Source of the DNA: Planctomycetota bacterium
GTDB taxonomy: Bacteria > Planctomycetota > Planctomycetia > Isosphaerales > Isosphaeraceae
Assembly: GCA_021777685.1 (NCBI GenBank)
Contig: JAJYDH010000163.1
Span: forward strand, 1-12,000
Length of the DNA stretch: 12,000 nt
Reading direction: 5' to 3'
Shown here: positions 1 to 6,700 of the stretch, in pieces
Numbering within the stretch: position 1 is the stretch's first letter
Layout: every line of letters starts with the position of its first letter
Made by a program: the position numbers and the translations under genes
The notes under the pieces: model-generated
The model's input: only the letters and a program-made list of their open reading frames with translations
The model's database searches: none
Told to the model about the DNA's origin: nothing

Positions 1-2
1 GG

Positions 3-761
3 GCGGCCCCCGCCGCCTCGGACCACGAATTCCGCCACGAGAACGTGCTGGGGACCTCGCTGGAGCTGGTCGTCCGGGCCGACACCGAGGAGGCCGCGCG
101 GTCGGCCGAGGCCCGCGCCCTCGGCGAGATCGACCGTCTCGCGGCCGTCTTCAGCGGCTACGACCCGTCGAGCGAATTCCGCCGCTGGCAGGGGACCGTC
201 GACCGGCCCGTGAAGGTCTCCCCCGAGCTGTTCGAGCTGATCGACGCCAGCGACCGGTGGCGGGAGAAGAGCGGCGGGGCCTTCGACCCCCGGGTGCAGG
301 CCCTGACCGAACTCTGGTCGCGCTGCGCCCGGCTCGACCGGCCGCCGACGCCCGACGAGCGGGCGAGCGTCGGGGCGCTCATGGCCCCGGCCGCCAGGCG
401 ACTCGACGCCGCCGGGGGCGCGGCCGAACGGCTGACGGCCTGCCCGCTGAGCCTCAACTCGATCGCCAAGGGGTCCATCATCGGCCGGGCTTGCGACGTC
501 GCGCTCAATCGCGGGCGCGGCGTCCGGGGCGTGCTGCTGAACATCGGCGGCGACGTCCGCGTCGTCGGCGACGTCGCCCGGACGGTCGGGATCGCCCCGG
601 CGGTCGGCGACCCGGAGTCGGCCGGGCCGATCGCCCGGGTCGAGGTCCGCGGCCGGTCGGTCGCCACCAGCGGCAACTCGAATCGAGGGTTCCGCATCCT
701 CGGCCGGTGGTACTCGCACATCTTCGAGCCCAGGACGGGCCAGCCCGCCGGCGGGGTTGAT
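3..761 (+). CDS. apbE: FAD:protein FMN transferase (ApbE family), 5'-partial and frameshifted; catalytic part
   Basis: ApbE enzymes move FMN from FAD onto a Thr or Ser of extracytoplasmic electron-transfer proteins, using Mg2+. The frame is open from the window edge. Codons before the GTG at 45 read FRHENV and run into LGTSLELVVRA, matching the family's start of the mature domain (MGT..), so the true start and any signal peptide lie upstream of the window. Family motifs follow in order: FDPRV near 282-296, a SIAKGS segment near 457-474 (family GGIAKG), NIGGDVR near 540-560, ATSGN near 663-680, and SHIFEPRTGQP at 714-746. Homology then leaves this frame and resumes in the frame that reads SATVIG from 763, so this piece and the next feature are one gene split by a frameshift. 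The same frame stays open to 1724, but that tail is Arg/Gly-rich noise. I am sure of the family; whether the break is real or a sequencing error is open. Confidence 0.85.
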
Positions 762-1479
762 GAGTGCGACCGTCATCGGGGAGCGGGCCGCCGACGCGAA
801 TGCGCTCGCAACGACGCTCAGCGTGCTCCCCGTCGAGGACGGCCTGCGGCTCGTCTCGTCGATGCCGGGCGTCGAATGCCTGCTGGTCACGGCCGACGGG
901 CAGGTCCCCAAGAGCGACGTGTGGGCTCGGTACGGGCCGCGGCCCGCCGGGCTGGCCGCCCTCGGGTCGCCCACCGCGCCGGCCCAGGAGCCGAAGGCCC
1001 CCGAGGGCAAGCCGGCCGGATCGTGGGGCGACATGATCCTCGACGTGCCGGCCGGCCCGACCGGCGGGGACGACGATTCGCGGCGGGTCGTGAAGCTGGA
1101 GGTCGTCGAGCACCTGAGGAAGGCGCACGGCGTCCGGGGCTCGGTGGCCGAATTCCGGGCCGACGAGAAGGAATGCGTCGTCACCTTCAAGGGGCCCGGC
1201 TACGCCGCCGATGCCTTCATCGCCCGCGAGTCGGGCCGCTACGAGCCGACGAAGACCCTGCACGGCCTCGTCGCGGTCATCAACGACCTCCACAAGGGGC
1301 GCGACGCCGGCCGGGCCTGGCCGGCGGTCATCGACGCCTCGGCCATCATCCTGGTCGCCATCTCGTTCAGCGGCCTCGCGCTGCTGTTCTACCTCAAGCG
1401 CAAGAGAATCCCCGGGCTGGTCGTCGTGTTCGCCGGGACGGTCGCGGTCGCGGCCATCGTCGTGCTGTTCGTCCCCTGA
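757..1479 (+). CDS. C-terminal part of the ApbE gene fused to a PepSY-associated transmembrane domain
   Basis: This is the continuation of the preceding ApbE gene in another frame, not a separate start; the TTG and ATG at 757 and 760 are incidental. The first 60 or so residues finish the ApbE fold: SATVIG, then ANALATTLSVLP, the metal-site loop that normally reads ADALAT. The usual Asp is therefore Asn here, although Asp occurs two residues earlier. After an Ala/Pro-rich linker comes a small soluble region (about residues 105-170) and a block beginning GLVAVINDLHKGRDAG, which resembles PepSY-associated TM proteins. Two hydrophobic helices follow, about residues 188-207 and 215-238, separated by the basic loop KRKRIPG. 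The protein would be membrane anchored, with ApbE probably outside the cytoplasm. Such PepSY/ApbE proteins are linked to flavin-based electron transfer across the membrane; that role here is inference. The gene ends 6 bases before the convergent kinase gene. Confidence 0.75.
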   Translation: MMSATVIGERAADANALATTLSVLPVEDGLRLVSSMPGVECLLVTADGQVPKSDVWARYGPRPAGLAALGSPTAPAQEPKAPEGKPAGSWGDMILDVPAGPTGGDDDSRRVVKLEVVEHLRKAHGVRGSVAEFRADEKECVVTFKGPGYAADAFIARESGRYEPTKTLHGLVAVINDLHKGRDAGRAWPAVIDASAIILVAISFSGLALLFYLKRKRIPGLVVVFAGTVAVAAIVVLFVP

Positions 1480-1485
1480 TGGCCG

Positions 1486-2499
1486 TCAATGGTGCGGGTC
1501 GAGCCGCTTCTGGACGTGGGCCAGGGCCTTCCGGAGTTCGTCCATCGTCTCATAACGGCCCGCCGGCTCTTTCTTCAGGCAGGTCTGGACGATCTCGTCG
1601 ATCGACTCGGCCTCTTTGGCGTATTTCCGGGGGATGGACGGGACGACGGAGGGCGGGGCGTAGTTCGAGTGGGCCCTGTCGAGCCGGGCGATGGTCCGGC
1701 CGTGGAAGGGAAGCTCGCCGGTGAGCATCTCGAACAGGACGACGCCGAAGGCGTAGATGTCGGCGCGGGCGTCGACGGCCTTCGAGTCGCGGAACTGCTC
1801 GGGGGCCATGTAGGGCAGGGTCCCCAGGAGCGAGCCGGTCTGGGTCAGGCGGAGCGTGGGCTCGCCCGGGTGCGCGGGGCCGGGATGGCATTCGGTCGCG
1901 GCCTGGTCGTGGACGGCCACCGGGGGGGCTGGGTCGTCGAAGGGGATCGGGTTCGTCTGGTTGTCGCGGACCTGGGCCGGGGCCTCGGCGTAGAACTCGT
2001 CGCGGATCACGGCGAGGCCGAAATCGGTGATCTTGAGCGTGCCGTCGGCGCCGATCATCAAGTTGCCCGGCTTGACGTCGCGATGGCACCGCAGGCCCTG
2101 GCGGACGGCGTGCTCCATCCCCAGGCAGAACTGGATGCCCAGCGCCAGAGCCCGGGGCGGGTCCAGGTCGGGCGATCCGATCCGCTTGCGGAGGTCGCCG
2201 CCCGTGACCAACTCCAGGAGGATGTGCGGCTTGCCGTCGAACTCCTCGACCGAGTGGGCGTGGACGATGTTCGGATGCGAGCCGAGGGCGACCCAGAGGG
2301 TCCCCTCGGCGACGAACCGGGCCTTCCACTCCGCGTCCTGAAGCCACTCGTCGCGGAGCGTCTTGATGGCGACGACGCTCCGGCCTGGCGGCCCGAAGTG
2401 GTCGTGGGCGACGTAGACGACGCCCATCCCGCCCGGATGGACCGCGAAGATCTCGAATCGGCCGGCGATCCAGTCGCCCACCGGCCTGAGCTTCGCCAT
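1486..2499 (-). CDS. Hanks-type serine/threonine protein kinase, soluble, 337 residues
   Basis: The protein is almost entirely a eukaryotic-like kinase domain that phosphorylates Ser/Thr on protein substrates. Visible elements are the ATP loop HPGGMGVVY (21-29), VAIK with Lys46, helix C Glu65, HRDVKPGN (139-146, catalytic Asp141 and Asn146), DFG (159-161), APE (232-234) and DIYAFGVVLFEMLTG (247-261). The first glycine of the ATP loop is replaced (HPGGMG instead of GxGGMG). DFG to APE spans about 70 residues, roughly twice the usual activation segment, because of an Asp/Pro/His-rich insert at about 170-220. There is no transmembrane helix or sensor domain, unlike the PknB type. The ATG at 2499 is preferred over the ATG at 2586 because GGAGG lies 10 bases upstream (2510-2514) and the extra 29 residues look like untranslated leader. 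It lies 112 bases downstream of ftsY on the same strand and converges with the ApbE gene. Confidence 0.9.
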   Translation of the reverse strand: MAKLRPVGDWIAGRFEIFAVHPGGMGVVYVAHDHFGPPGRSVVAIKTLRDEWLQDAEWKARFVAEGTLWVALGSHPNIVHAHSVEEFDGKPHILLELVTGGDLRKRIGSPDLDPPRALALGIQFCLGMEHAVRQGLRCHRDVKPGNLMIGADGTLKITDFGLAVIRDEFYAEAPAQVRDNQTNPIPFDDPAPPVAVHDQAATECHPGPAHPGEPTLRLTQTGSLLGTLPYMAPEQFRDSKAVDARADIYAFGVVLFEMLTGELPFHGRTIARLDRAHSNYAPPSVVPSIPRKYAKEAESIDEIVQTCLKKEPAGRYETMDELRKALAHVQKRLDPHH

Positions 2500-2611
2500 G
2501 ATCCGGAACCCTCCCCGGCCGCCGGGCGAACGTGACCCGTCGGCTGTCCCCAGCTTAACCGGGCCAGGGTGTCGGCTGGTAGTCATCGCGGGTGCGGGAT
2601 CTCGCCGATTC

Positions 2612-3517
2612 TCAGGAGAAGATCGACTCGACGAACGCCTCGGCGTCGAAGGGCTGGAGGTCGTCGATCCCCTCGCCGATCCCGACGAACTTGACGGGGA
2701 GGTTCATCGCCTGGCGGACGGCGACGACCACGCCGCCCTTGGCCGTGCCGTCGAGCTTGGTCAGGATAACCCCCGTACAGCCGATCGACTTGGTGAAGAC
2801 CTCGGCCTGGCGGATGGCGTTCTGGCCGTTGGTCGCGTCGAGGACGAGCAGGACCTCGTGAGGGGCCCCGGCGATCTTGCGGGCGATGACCTGGCGGACC
2901 TTCTCCAGCTCGCGCATCAGGTGCGATTGCGTGTGGAGCCGGCCGGCGGTGTCGACGATCAGGACGTCGACGCCCCGGGCCAGGGCGCGGTCGCAGGCGT
3001 CGTGGGCCACGCTGGCGGGGTCGGCATTGGGCGCGCCGCGGACGATGTCGGAGCCGGAGCGCTCGGCCCAGATGGTCAACTGGTCGGCGGCGGCGGCGCG
3101 GAAGGTGTCGCAGGCGGCCAGGAGGATCGTCTTCCCCTCGTTCTTGAGCCGTTGGGCCAGCTTCGCGATCGACGTCGTCTTGCCCGAGCCGTTGATGCCC
3201 GCGATCAGGTAGACCGTCGGCTTCGACGCCGAGACGATCAGGGAGCCCGGCCTGGGGTCGGCCAGGAGGGACTTCAACTCGCCCTTGACCAGTTCGATCA
3301 ACTCCTCGTCCGCCGTCCGGTCGGCGTAAGCCTCGCGGACGCGGTCGACGACCTTCGCCGTCGCCTTCACTCCCACGTCGGCCTGGATCAGCGTGGATTC
3401 GAGCCTGCCCAGGAAGTCCTGGTCGACCTTGCGGCCCAGCCACGAGCGGACGTCGAACAGCCGGGCCGTCCGCGATAGGCCCTTCTTGAATCGGTCGAGG
3501 AGATCCTTGATCGCCAT
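2612..3517 (-). CDS. ftsY: Signal recognition particle receptor FtsY
   Basis: FtsY is the membrane-associated GTPase that docks SRP-ribosome complexes at the translocon. The 301-residue protein has the NG domain: an N helical bundle (about 25-95), then the G domain with P-loop GINGSGKTT (108-116), DTFRAAA (137-143), DTAGR (189-193), TKLD (253-256), GTAKGG (257-262) and the closing GEGIDDL (281-287). It lacks the long acidic A region of E. coli FtsY; the basic amphipathic start (IKDLLDRFKKGLSRTARLF) is the likely membrane contact, as in other short FtsY proteins. The ATG at 3517 fits the family start. No Shine-Dalgarno sequence is visible because a tandem heptamer repeat occupies the leader (see the repeat entry). 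The upstream php gene ends 48 bases away, so the two are probably cotranscribed. Confidence 0.96.
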   Translation of the reverse strand: MAIKDLLDRFKKGLSRTARLFDVRSWLGRKVDQDFLGRLESTLIQADVGVKATAKVVDRVREAYADRTADEELIELVKGELKSLLADPRPGSLIVSASKPTVYLIAGINGSGKTTSIAKLAQRLKNEGKTILLAACDTFRAAAADQLTIWAERSGSDIVRGAPNADPASVAHDACDRALARGVDVLIVDTAGRLHTQSHLMRELEKVRQVIARKIAGAPHEVLLVLDATNGQNAIRQAEVFTKSIGCTGVILTKLDGTAKGGVVVAVRQAMNLPVKFVGIGEGIDDLQPFDAEAFVESIFS

Positions 3518-3519
3518 GA

Positions 3520-3633
3520 GTGGTCGGTGGTCGGTGGTCAGTGGTCGGTGGTCAGTTTTGGATTGCTAAGAATCAGATCGGCTCGTGAAGGGTTGTGAGG
3601 TATTTTCTCCGGCCTTTACTGACCACTGACCAC
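3520..3633. repeat. Tandem heptamer repeat GTGGTCR with inverted copies
   Basis: Five head-to-tail copies of GTGGTC(A/G) occupy 3520-3554. Two copies of the reverse complement, TGACCAC, lie at 3620-3633. The two arms can pair over about 14 bases with one mismatch, with a 65-base loop. The five-copy arm abuts the ftsY start codon where a ribosome binding site would be expected. The inverted copies lie inside the 3' end of the php gene and encode part of its tail (SGQWSVK). The pattern is seen directly; its function is unknown. Confidence 0.85.
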
Positions 3634-4498
3634 TCTTCACTCGAAGAAGTGCCAGGTCGGCCTCGGGCGTGGTCACGGCGCCGACCCAGCGGCCGGGGCG
3701 GTCGCCCGCGTGGAAGTCCGTGCCGGCGATCGGGGCCAGGCCCAGCTCATCGGCCCAGGCTCGCCAGCGACGGCCGAGTCGGGCGTCGATCCCCGGACCG
3801 TCGACCTCGATCGAGCCGAGGCCGGCCTCGACGAACTCGCGCAAGGTGTTCGACCGCAGATCATAGGGCGGATGGGCCAGGCCGGCAACCCCGCCGGCGG
3901 CCCGGATCAGCGTGATGGCCTCGGCCCAGAGGAGCCTCGGCTTCTCGACGTGGGCGGGGCCGTCGTCGCCGAGGAAGCGGGCGAACGCCTCGCGACGGCC
4001 GGCGACCTGCCCGGTGCTGACGAGCCAGTCGGCCAGGTGCTTGCGGCCCAGCGTCGCGCGGGGGAACGTCCGGCGGAGGGCTTCGAGGTCGACGGAGAGT
4101 CCCAGGGCCGACAGGCGATCGACCATCTCGACGATCCGGCGGGCTCGGGCCTCCCGGAGGGCCGAGGTCGCGGCGACGAGGCCGCGGTCGTCGTCCCGGA
4201 CGAAATGGCCGAGGATGTGGACCTCGCGGCCGTCTCGGGCGGCGGTCAGCTCCACGCCGGGGATGAGTTCCAGCCCCAGGCGGGCGGCCTCGGGCCGGGC
4301 GACGGCGATGGCCGAGAGGGTGTCGTGGTCGGTGATCGCCAGGGCCGTCAGGCCGACGTTCGCCGCGGCCCGGACGACCTCGCCGGGCGAGCAGCCGCCG
4401 TCCGAGTGGGTCGTGTGGACGTGCAGGTCGGCCGACGGCGGGCGGGCGGGCCGTCGCGGAGGTCCGACCCGGCGTTTGGTCCGACCTGGCGCGTTCAA
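3566..4498 (-). CDS. PHP-domain phosphoesterase (RNase AM / YciV-TrpH type)
   Basis: PHP proteins of this group are metal-dependent phosphoesterases; the E. coli member (YciV, RNase AM) is a 5'-3' exoribonuclease that also hydrolyses 3',5'-nucleoside bisphosphates. The metal-site motifs are complete: DLHVHTTHSDG (24-34), ITDHDT (55-60), PGVELT (80-85), HILGH (94-98), LAHPP (207-211) and GTDFHAGD (259-266). The predicted start is TTG at 4498, whose bases overlap the nusB stop (TTGA, 4 bases). No ATG or GTG occurs between there and the first PHP motif, so translational coupling to nusB is likely. A basic Pro/Arg-rich stretch of about 20 residues precedes the domain. The last 23 or so residues, after the family's end, are encoded partly by the inverted heptamer repeat and look like an acquired tail. 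The family is clear; the exact substrate is inferred from homologues. Confidence 0.88.
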   Translation of the reverse strand: MNAPGRTKRRVGPPRRPARPPSADLHVHTTHSDGGCSPGEVVRAAANVGLTALAITDHDTLSAIAVARPEAARLGLELIPGVELTAARDGREVHILGHFVRDDDRGLVAATSALREARARRIVEMVDRLSALGLSVDLEALRRTFPRATLGRKHLADWLVSTGQVAGRREAFARFLGDDGPAHVEKPRLLWAEAITLIRAAGGVAGLAHPPYDLRSNTLREFVEAGLGSIEVDGPGIDARLGRRWRAWADELGLAPIAGTDFHAGDRPGRWVGAVTTPEADLALLRVKSGQWSVKAGENTSQPFTSRSDS

Positions 4499-5016
4499 GG
4501 CTCGTCGACCGGGTGGGGCGGCCCGGGGTCGGGGCCGGGATCGGGATCGGGGGTGGCCGGCGGGACGACCTCGGCGGGGGCCGAGGCGGCCTCCTTCTCC
4601 TTCGCGAGCCGGGCCGACCCGGCGGCCTGGAGCCGGTCGAGGATGCCGTTGACGAACCGGCTCGACTGGGCCGTGCTGTACCGCTTGGCCAGCTCCAGGG
4701 CCTCGTTGATCGCGACCTTGGCCGGCACGCCTTCGCAGTGGAGGAGTTCGAACGCGCCGAGCCGGAGGATGTTGCGGTCGATGGCGGCCATCCGGTCGAG
4801 CCGCCAGTTCTCGGCGACCTCGGAGATCAGCGAGTCGATCCTCGGCTGATGCTCGAGGACGCCGCCGACCAGGGCATGGGCGAACGCGCAGAGTTTCGGC
4901 TCCCGGAGCCGTCGCTCGATGAACCGGGCGACCTCGGCCGGGCCCTGGCCGGGGTTCTGCTCCAGTTGATAGAGGACCTGGAGGGCGATCTCTCGTCCTC
5001 GGGTGCGTCGAGTCAT
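4495..5016 (-). CDS. nusB: Transcription antitermination factor NusB
   Basis: NusB binds boxA RNA with S10 (NusE) in rRNA and other antitermination complexes. Residues 1-135 form the all-helical NusB domain: RRTRGREIALQVLYQ (3-17), FAHALVGGV (45-53), WRLDRMAAIDRNILRLGAFELL (from 71), VAINEALELAKRYS (101-114) and FVNGILDRL (121-129). The ATG at 5016 matches the family start; an AAGG lies just upstream. The open frame extends further upstream to 5277, but that part runs back into the rnhA region and has no homology. After the domain comes an unusual tail of about 38 residues, Ala/Glu then Pro/Asp/Gly-rich (repeated DPG units), encoded by a GGGATC-like low-complexity stretch at about 4526-4553. 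Its stop overlaps the start of the PHP gene. Confidence 0.95.
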   Translation of the reverse strand: MTRRTRGREIALQVLYQLEQNPGQGPAEVARFIERRLREPKLCAFAHALVGGVLEHQPRIDSLISEVAENWRLDRMAAIDRNILRLGAFELLHCEGVPAKVAINEALELAKRYSTAQSSRFVNGILDRLQAAGSARLAKEKEAASAPAEVVPPATPDPDPGPDPGPPHPVDEP

Positions 5017-5092
5017 GGGTGCCTTGGGGCCTTTGCCCGCGGGATCAAGCCGGTCCTGAGTGCGCGGACCCGTGGCGAATGCTCTCCTCATG

Positions 5093-5122
5093 ACTATACG
5101 CGAGGCTCGCCCCGGTCGTGAA
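5093..5122 (-). promoter_or_regulatory. Candidate sigma70-type promoter for nusB
   Basis: Read on the minus strand, TTCACG (4 of 6 to the -35 consensus) at 5117-5122 is followed, after 18 bases, by TATAGT (5 of 6 to the -10 consensus) at 5093-5098. It would give a leader of about 70 bases before the nusB ATG at 5016 and would drive nusB-php-ftsY. This is a pattern match only. Confidence 0.35.
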
Positions 5123-5167
5123 GGGCAGACGAAGACGCGACGGGTTGAGCTGCCCGAAGCGGACCCA

Positions 5168-5217
5168 GAAATGGGGACGGGCACCGGCCGAAGACGTCCG
5201 GAGCTAGTCCCCATTTC
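5168..5217. repeat. Long hairpin (REP-like palindrome) between rnhA and nusB
   Basis: GAAATGGGGAC at 5168-5178 and GTCCCCATTTC at 5207-5217 are a perfect 11-base inverted repeat. Inside it GCACCGG (5181-5187) and CCGGAGC (5199-5205) pair with one mismatch, so the 50 bases fold into one two-part stem-loop. It lies just past the rnhA stop in the 205-base gap before nusB and has no T tract. It could be an mRNA-stabilising or terminating hairpin, or a dispersed palindromic repeat of the REP kind. The rest of 5017-5221 holds only the candidate promoter. Confidence 0.7.
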
Positions 5218-5221
5218 AGCA

Positions 5222-5710
5222 TCAGCCCCGGGAATCGGCGACCAGTTGCTTGTAGGCGGCGACGGCCATCCGGTCACACGCCTCGTTCTCGGGGTGGCCG
5301 TTGTGGCCGAGGACGATCGAGACCTTCACCTCATGCTCGGCCAGGAGCCCGTCGAGCCTCTGCCAGAGGTCGAGGTTGATGACCGGCTTGAACCCTTTCC
5401 CCTCCTTGCGCCGCCAGCCCTGCGACTTCCACTTCGGCATCCAGTCGCGGAGCCCCTTGCCGACGTATTCGCTGTCCGTGACCAGCTCGACCTTGCAGCG
5501 GCGCTTCAGGCTGGCGAGCCCTTCGATGGCGCCGGTCAGCTCCATCCGGTTGTTCGTCGTGGCGGGCTCGGCGCCCGAGGCGTCGACGATCCGGCCGCTG
5601 GCCGGGTGCTGGAGGATGTAGGCCCATCCTCCCGGCCCGGGGTTGCCGCTGCAGGCGCCATCGGTGAAGAGCCGGACGAAGTCGGCCGGTGCCGTGGGGT
5701 CGGGGGACAT
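5222..5710 (-). CDS. rnhA: Ribonuclease HI
   Basis: RNase HI cleaves the RNA strand of RNA-DNA hybrids (R-loops, primers). The 162-residue protein is close to E. coli length (155). The active-site residues are present in order: Asp17 (FTDGACSGNPGPGG), Glu57 (NNRMELTGAI), Asp79 (VTDSEYV), the flap His136 (GHNGHPENE, matching E. coli His124) and Asp146 (ACDRMA). The basic handle region WMPKWKSQGWRRKEGK (90-105) is also present. The ATG at 5710 was chosen because it places the first strand correctly and has GAGG upstream with an 11-base spacing; upstream codons in frame run into lexA sequence in a non-coding frame. It lies 107 bases downstream of lexA on the same strand, separated by a strong stem-loop. 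Confidence 0.96.
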   Translation of the reverse strand: MSPDPTAPADFVRLFTDGACSGNPGPGGWAYILQHPASGRIVDASGAEPATTNNRMELTGAIEGLASLKRRCKVELVTDSEYVGKGLRDWMPKWKSQGWRRKEGKGFKPVINLDLWQRLDGLLAEHEVKVSIVLGHNGHPENEACDRMAVAAYKQLVADSRG

Positions 5711-5744
5711 CCGTGAGTGATCCTCGCGCGAACGGGCGATCGGG

Positions 5745-5769
5745 CCGGGCGGGCGGAGGGCCCGCCCGG
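5745..5769 (-). terminator. GC-rich stem-loop between lexA and rnhA
   Basis: CCGGGCGGGC (5745-5754) and GCCCGCCCGG (5760-5769) form a perfect 10-base stem with a 5-base loop, about 50 bases after the lexA stop. There is no T tract on either side, so it is not a classical intrinsic terminator. In a genome this GC-rich it may still end or attenuate lexA transcription, or protect a processed 3' end. Confidence 0.45.
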
Positions 5770-5817
5770 CGGTCGGGTCGTCTGGAGGAGGCAGGCTATC
5801 CGATCGAGGCTCCCGGC

Positions 5818-6426
5818 TCAATACTTCCGGACGACGCCGACGAGGACGCCGATAATGTCGACCTTGTCGCGGAAGATCGGCTTCATCGTCTTGTTGGCCG
5901 GCTCCAGGCGGATCCGGTTCTTCTCCTTGAAGATCCGCTTGAGCGTGGCCTCGCCGTCGCTGTCGCGGACCGCGACGATCTGGCCGTCGCGGGCGTGCTC
6001 CTGCTTGTGGATGATCACATAGTCGCCGTCGGCGATGTGCTCCTCGATCATCGACTCGCCGGTGACTTGCAGGGCGAACTTGTCTTCGGCCCCTTCCCAC
6101 TCGGTGAAGGCCAGTTCTTCATCCTGCTCGATCGCCTCGATCGGCGAGCCGGCGGCGATCCGGCCGATCAGCCTCACGCCGGTCGGCGCCGGGGAGCTGG
6201 TCGGGTCGTCGAGGAGCTGGATCGCCCTCGACATGTTGGGCTCGCGGTGGATCAGCCCCTTCTTCTGGAGCGCCTTGAGGTGGCACATCACCCCGTTGGG
6301 GCTCTTGATCTCGAACTGGGTGCCGATCTCCCGGACGGTCGGGCCGTAGCCGCGCCCCTGGATCTTGCCGCGGATGAACTGGTAGATCTCGCGTTGTCGC
6401 GAGGTCAGTGCTTCGAGGTCGGCCAT
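5818..6426 (-). CDS. lexA: LexA repressor, SOS regulator
   Basis: LexA represses SOS genes and cleaves itself when stimulated by RecA filaments. The 202-residue protein has the winged helix-turn-helix at 1-70 (LTSRQREIYQFI, GYGPTVREIG, SPNGVMCHLKALQKKGLI) and an S24-type C-terminal protease domain. The cleavage site is Ala92-Gly93 within GRIAAGSP. The catalytic dyad is Ser125 (TGESM) and Lys163 (ATLKRI), spaced as in E. coli (Ser119/Lys156). The ATG at 6426 gives the standard N-terminus and has GGAG 9 bases upstream (6436-6439). Upstream in-frame codons to 6690 show no homology. All functional residues are intact. It is the first gene of the minus-strand run and is divergent from the deacetylase gene. 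LexA usually represses itself, so an operator is expected in 6427-6700. Confidence 0.97.
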   Translation of the reverse strand: MADLEALTSRQREIYQFIRGKIQGRGYGPTVREIGTQFEIKSPNGVMCHLKALQKKGLIHREPNMSRAIQLLDDPTSSPAPTGVRLIGRIAAGSPIEAIEQDEELAFTEWEGAEDKFALQVTGESMIEEHIADGDYVIIHKQEHARDGQIVAVRDSDGEATLKRIFKEKNRIRLEPANKTMKPIFRDKVDIIGVLVGVVRKY

Positions 6427-6504
6427 GAGAAGATTCTCCGGACGTTGGGAAGGGGGTCGATCCTTCGTTCGTTCTCGATCCGCGGGCTGATGCGGGCTCT
6501 CCAC

Positions 6505-6539
6505 CAGATGGACACCACCCGACGAACGATCACCATCTG
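6505..6539. promoter_or_regulatory. Inverted repeat CAGATGG...CCATCTG upstream of lexA, possible operator
   Basis: Two perfect 7-base arms, CAGATGG (6505-6511) and CCATCTG (6533-6539), are separated by 21 bases, 79-113 bases upstream of the lexA start. The position would suit autoregulation, but the sequence matches neither the GAAC-N4-GTTC nor the CTGT-N8-ACAG SOS box, and the spacing is long for one LexA dimer. The remaining 6427-6700 gap holds the divergent promoters, with an AT-richer patch near 6582-6605. I found no confident -35/-10 pair in it. Confidence 0.25.
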
Positions 6540-6700
6540 ACCCTTTGACGGCTAATGTACACCGGTCGCCTACCTCATGGCGAGAACAATTTGGAAAAAG
6601 TTTGGCGACCCGTTGCGAACGGGCATCCCGGAAGGGTCTTGCCCGGCCCGGCTCGCCGGGATTAATCTCGGGCCGACCCTTCGAGCCCACGGAGCCCGAG

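Noticed and set aside
765..1724. Continuation of the first ApbE reading frame as one 559-residue protein
   Set aside because: After about 760 it becomes Arg/Gly-rich without homology and runs into the convergent kinase gene; the other frame carries the ApbE end and the membrane helices.
1489..2535. Long plus-strand open frame opposite the kinase gene
   Set aside because: Antisense shadow of a high-GC gene; Asp/Gly/Val-rich with no motif, while the minus strand has every kinase motif.
3520..3633. CRISPR-like array
   Set aside because: The 7-base units are directly adjacent with no spacers, and no cas gene is present.
2498..4849. Long plus-strand open frames opposite ftsY, php and nusB
   Set aside because: Composition is typical of reverse-frame shadows in high-GC DNA; the minus-strand products are unmistakable.
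6545..6700. N-terminal extension of the deacetylase from an upstream TTG
   Set aside because: It has no homology or binding site; the ATG at 6701 has GGAG at good spacing.
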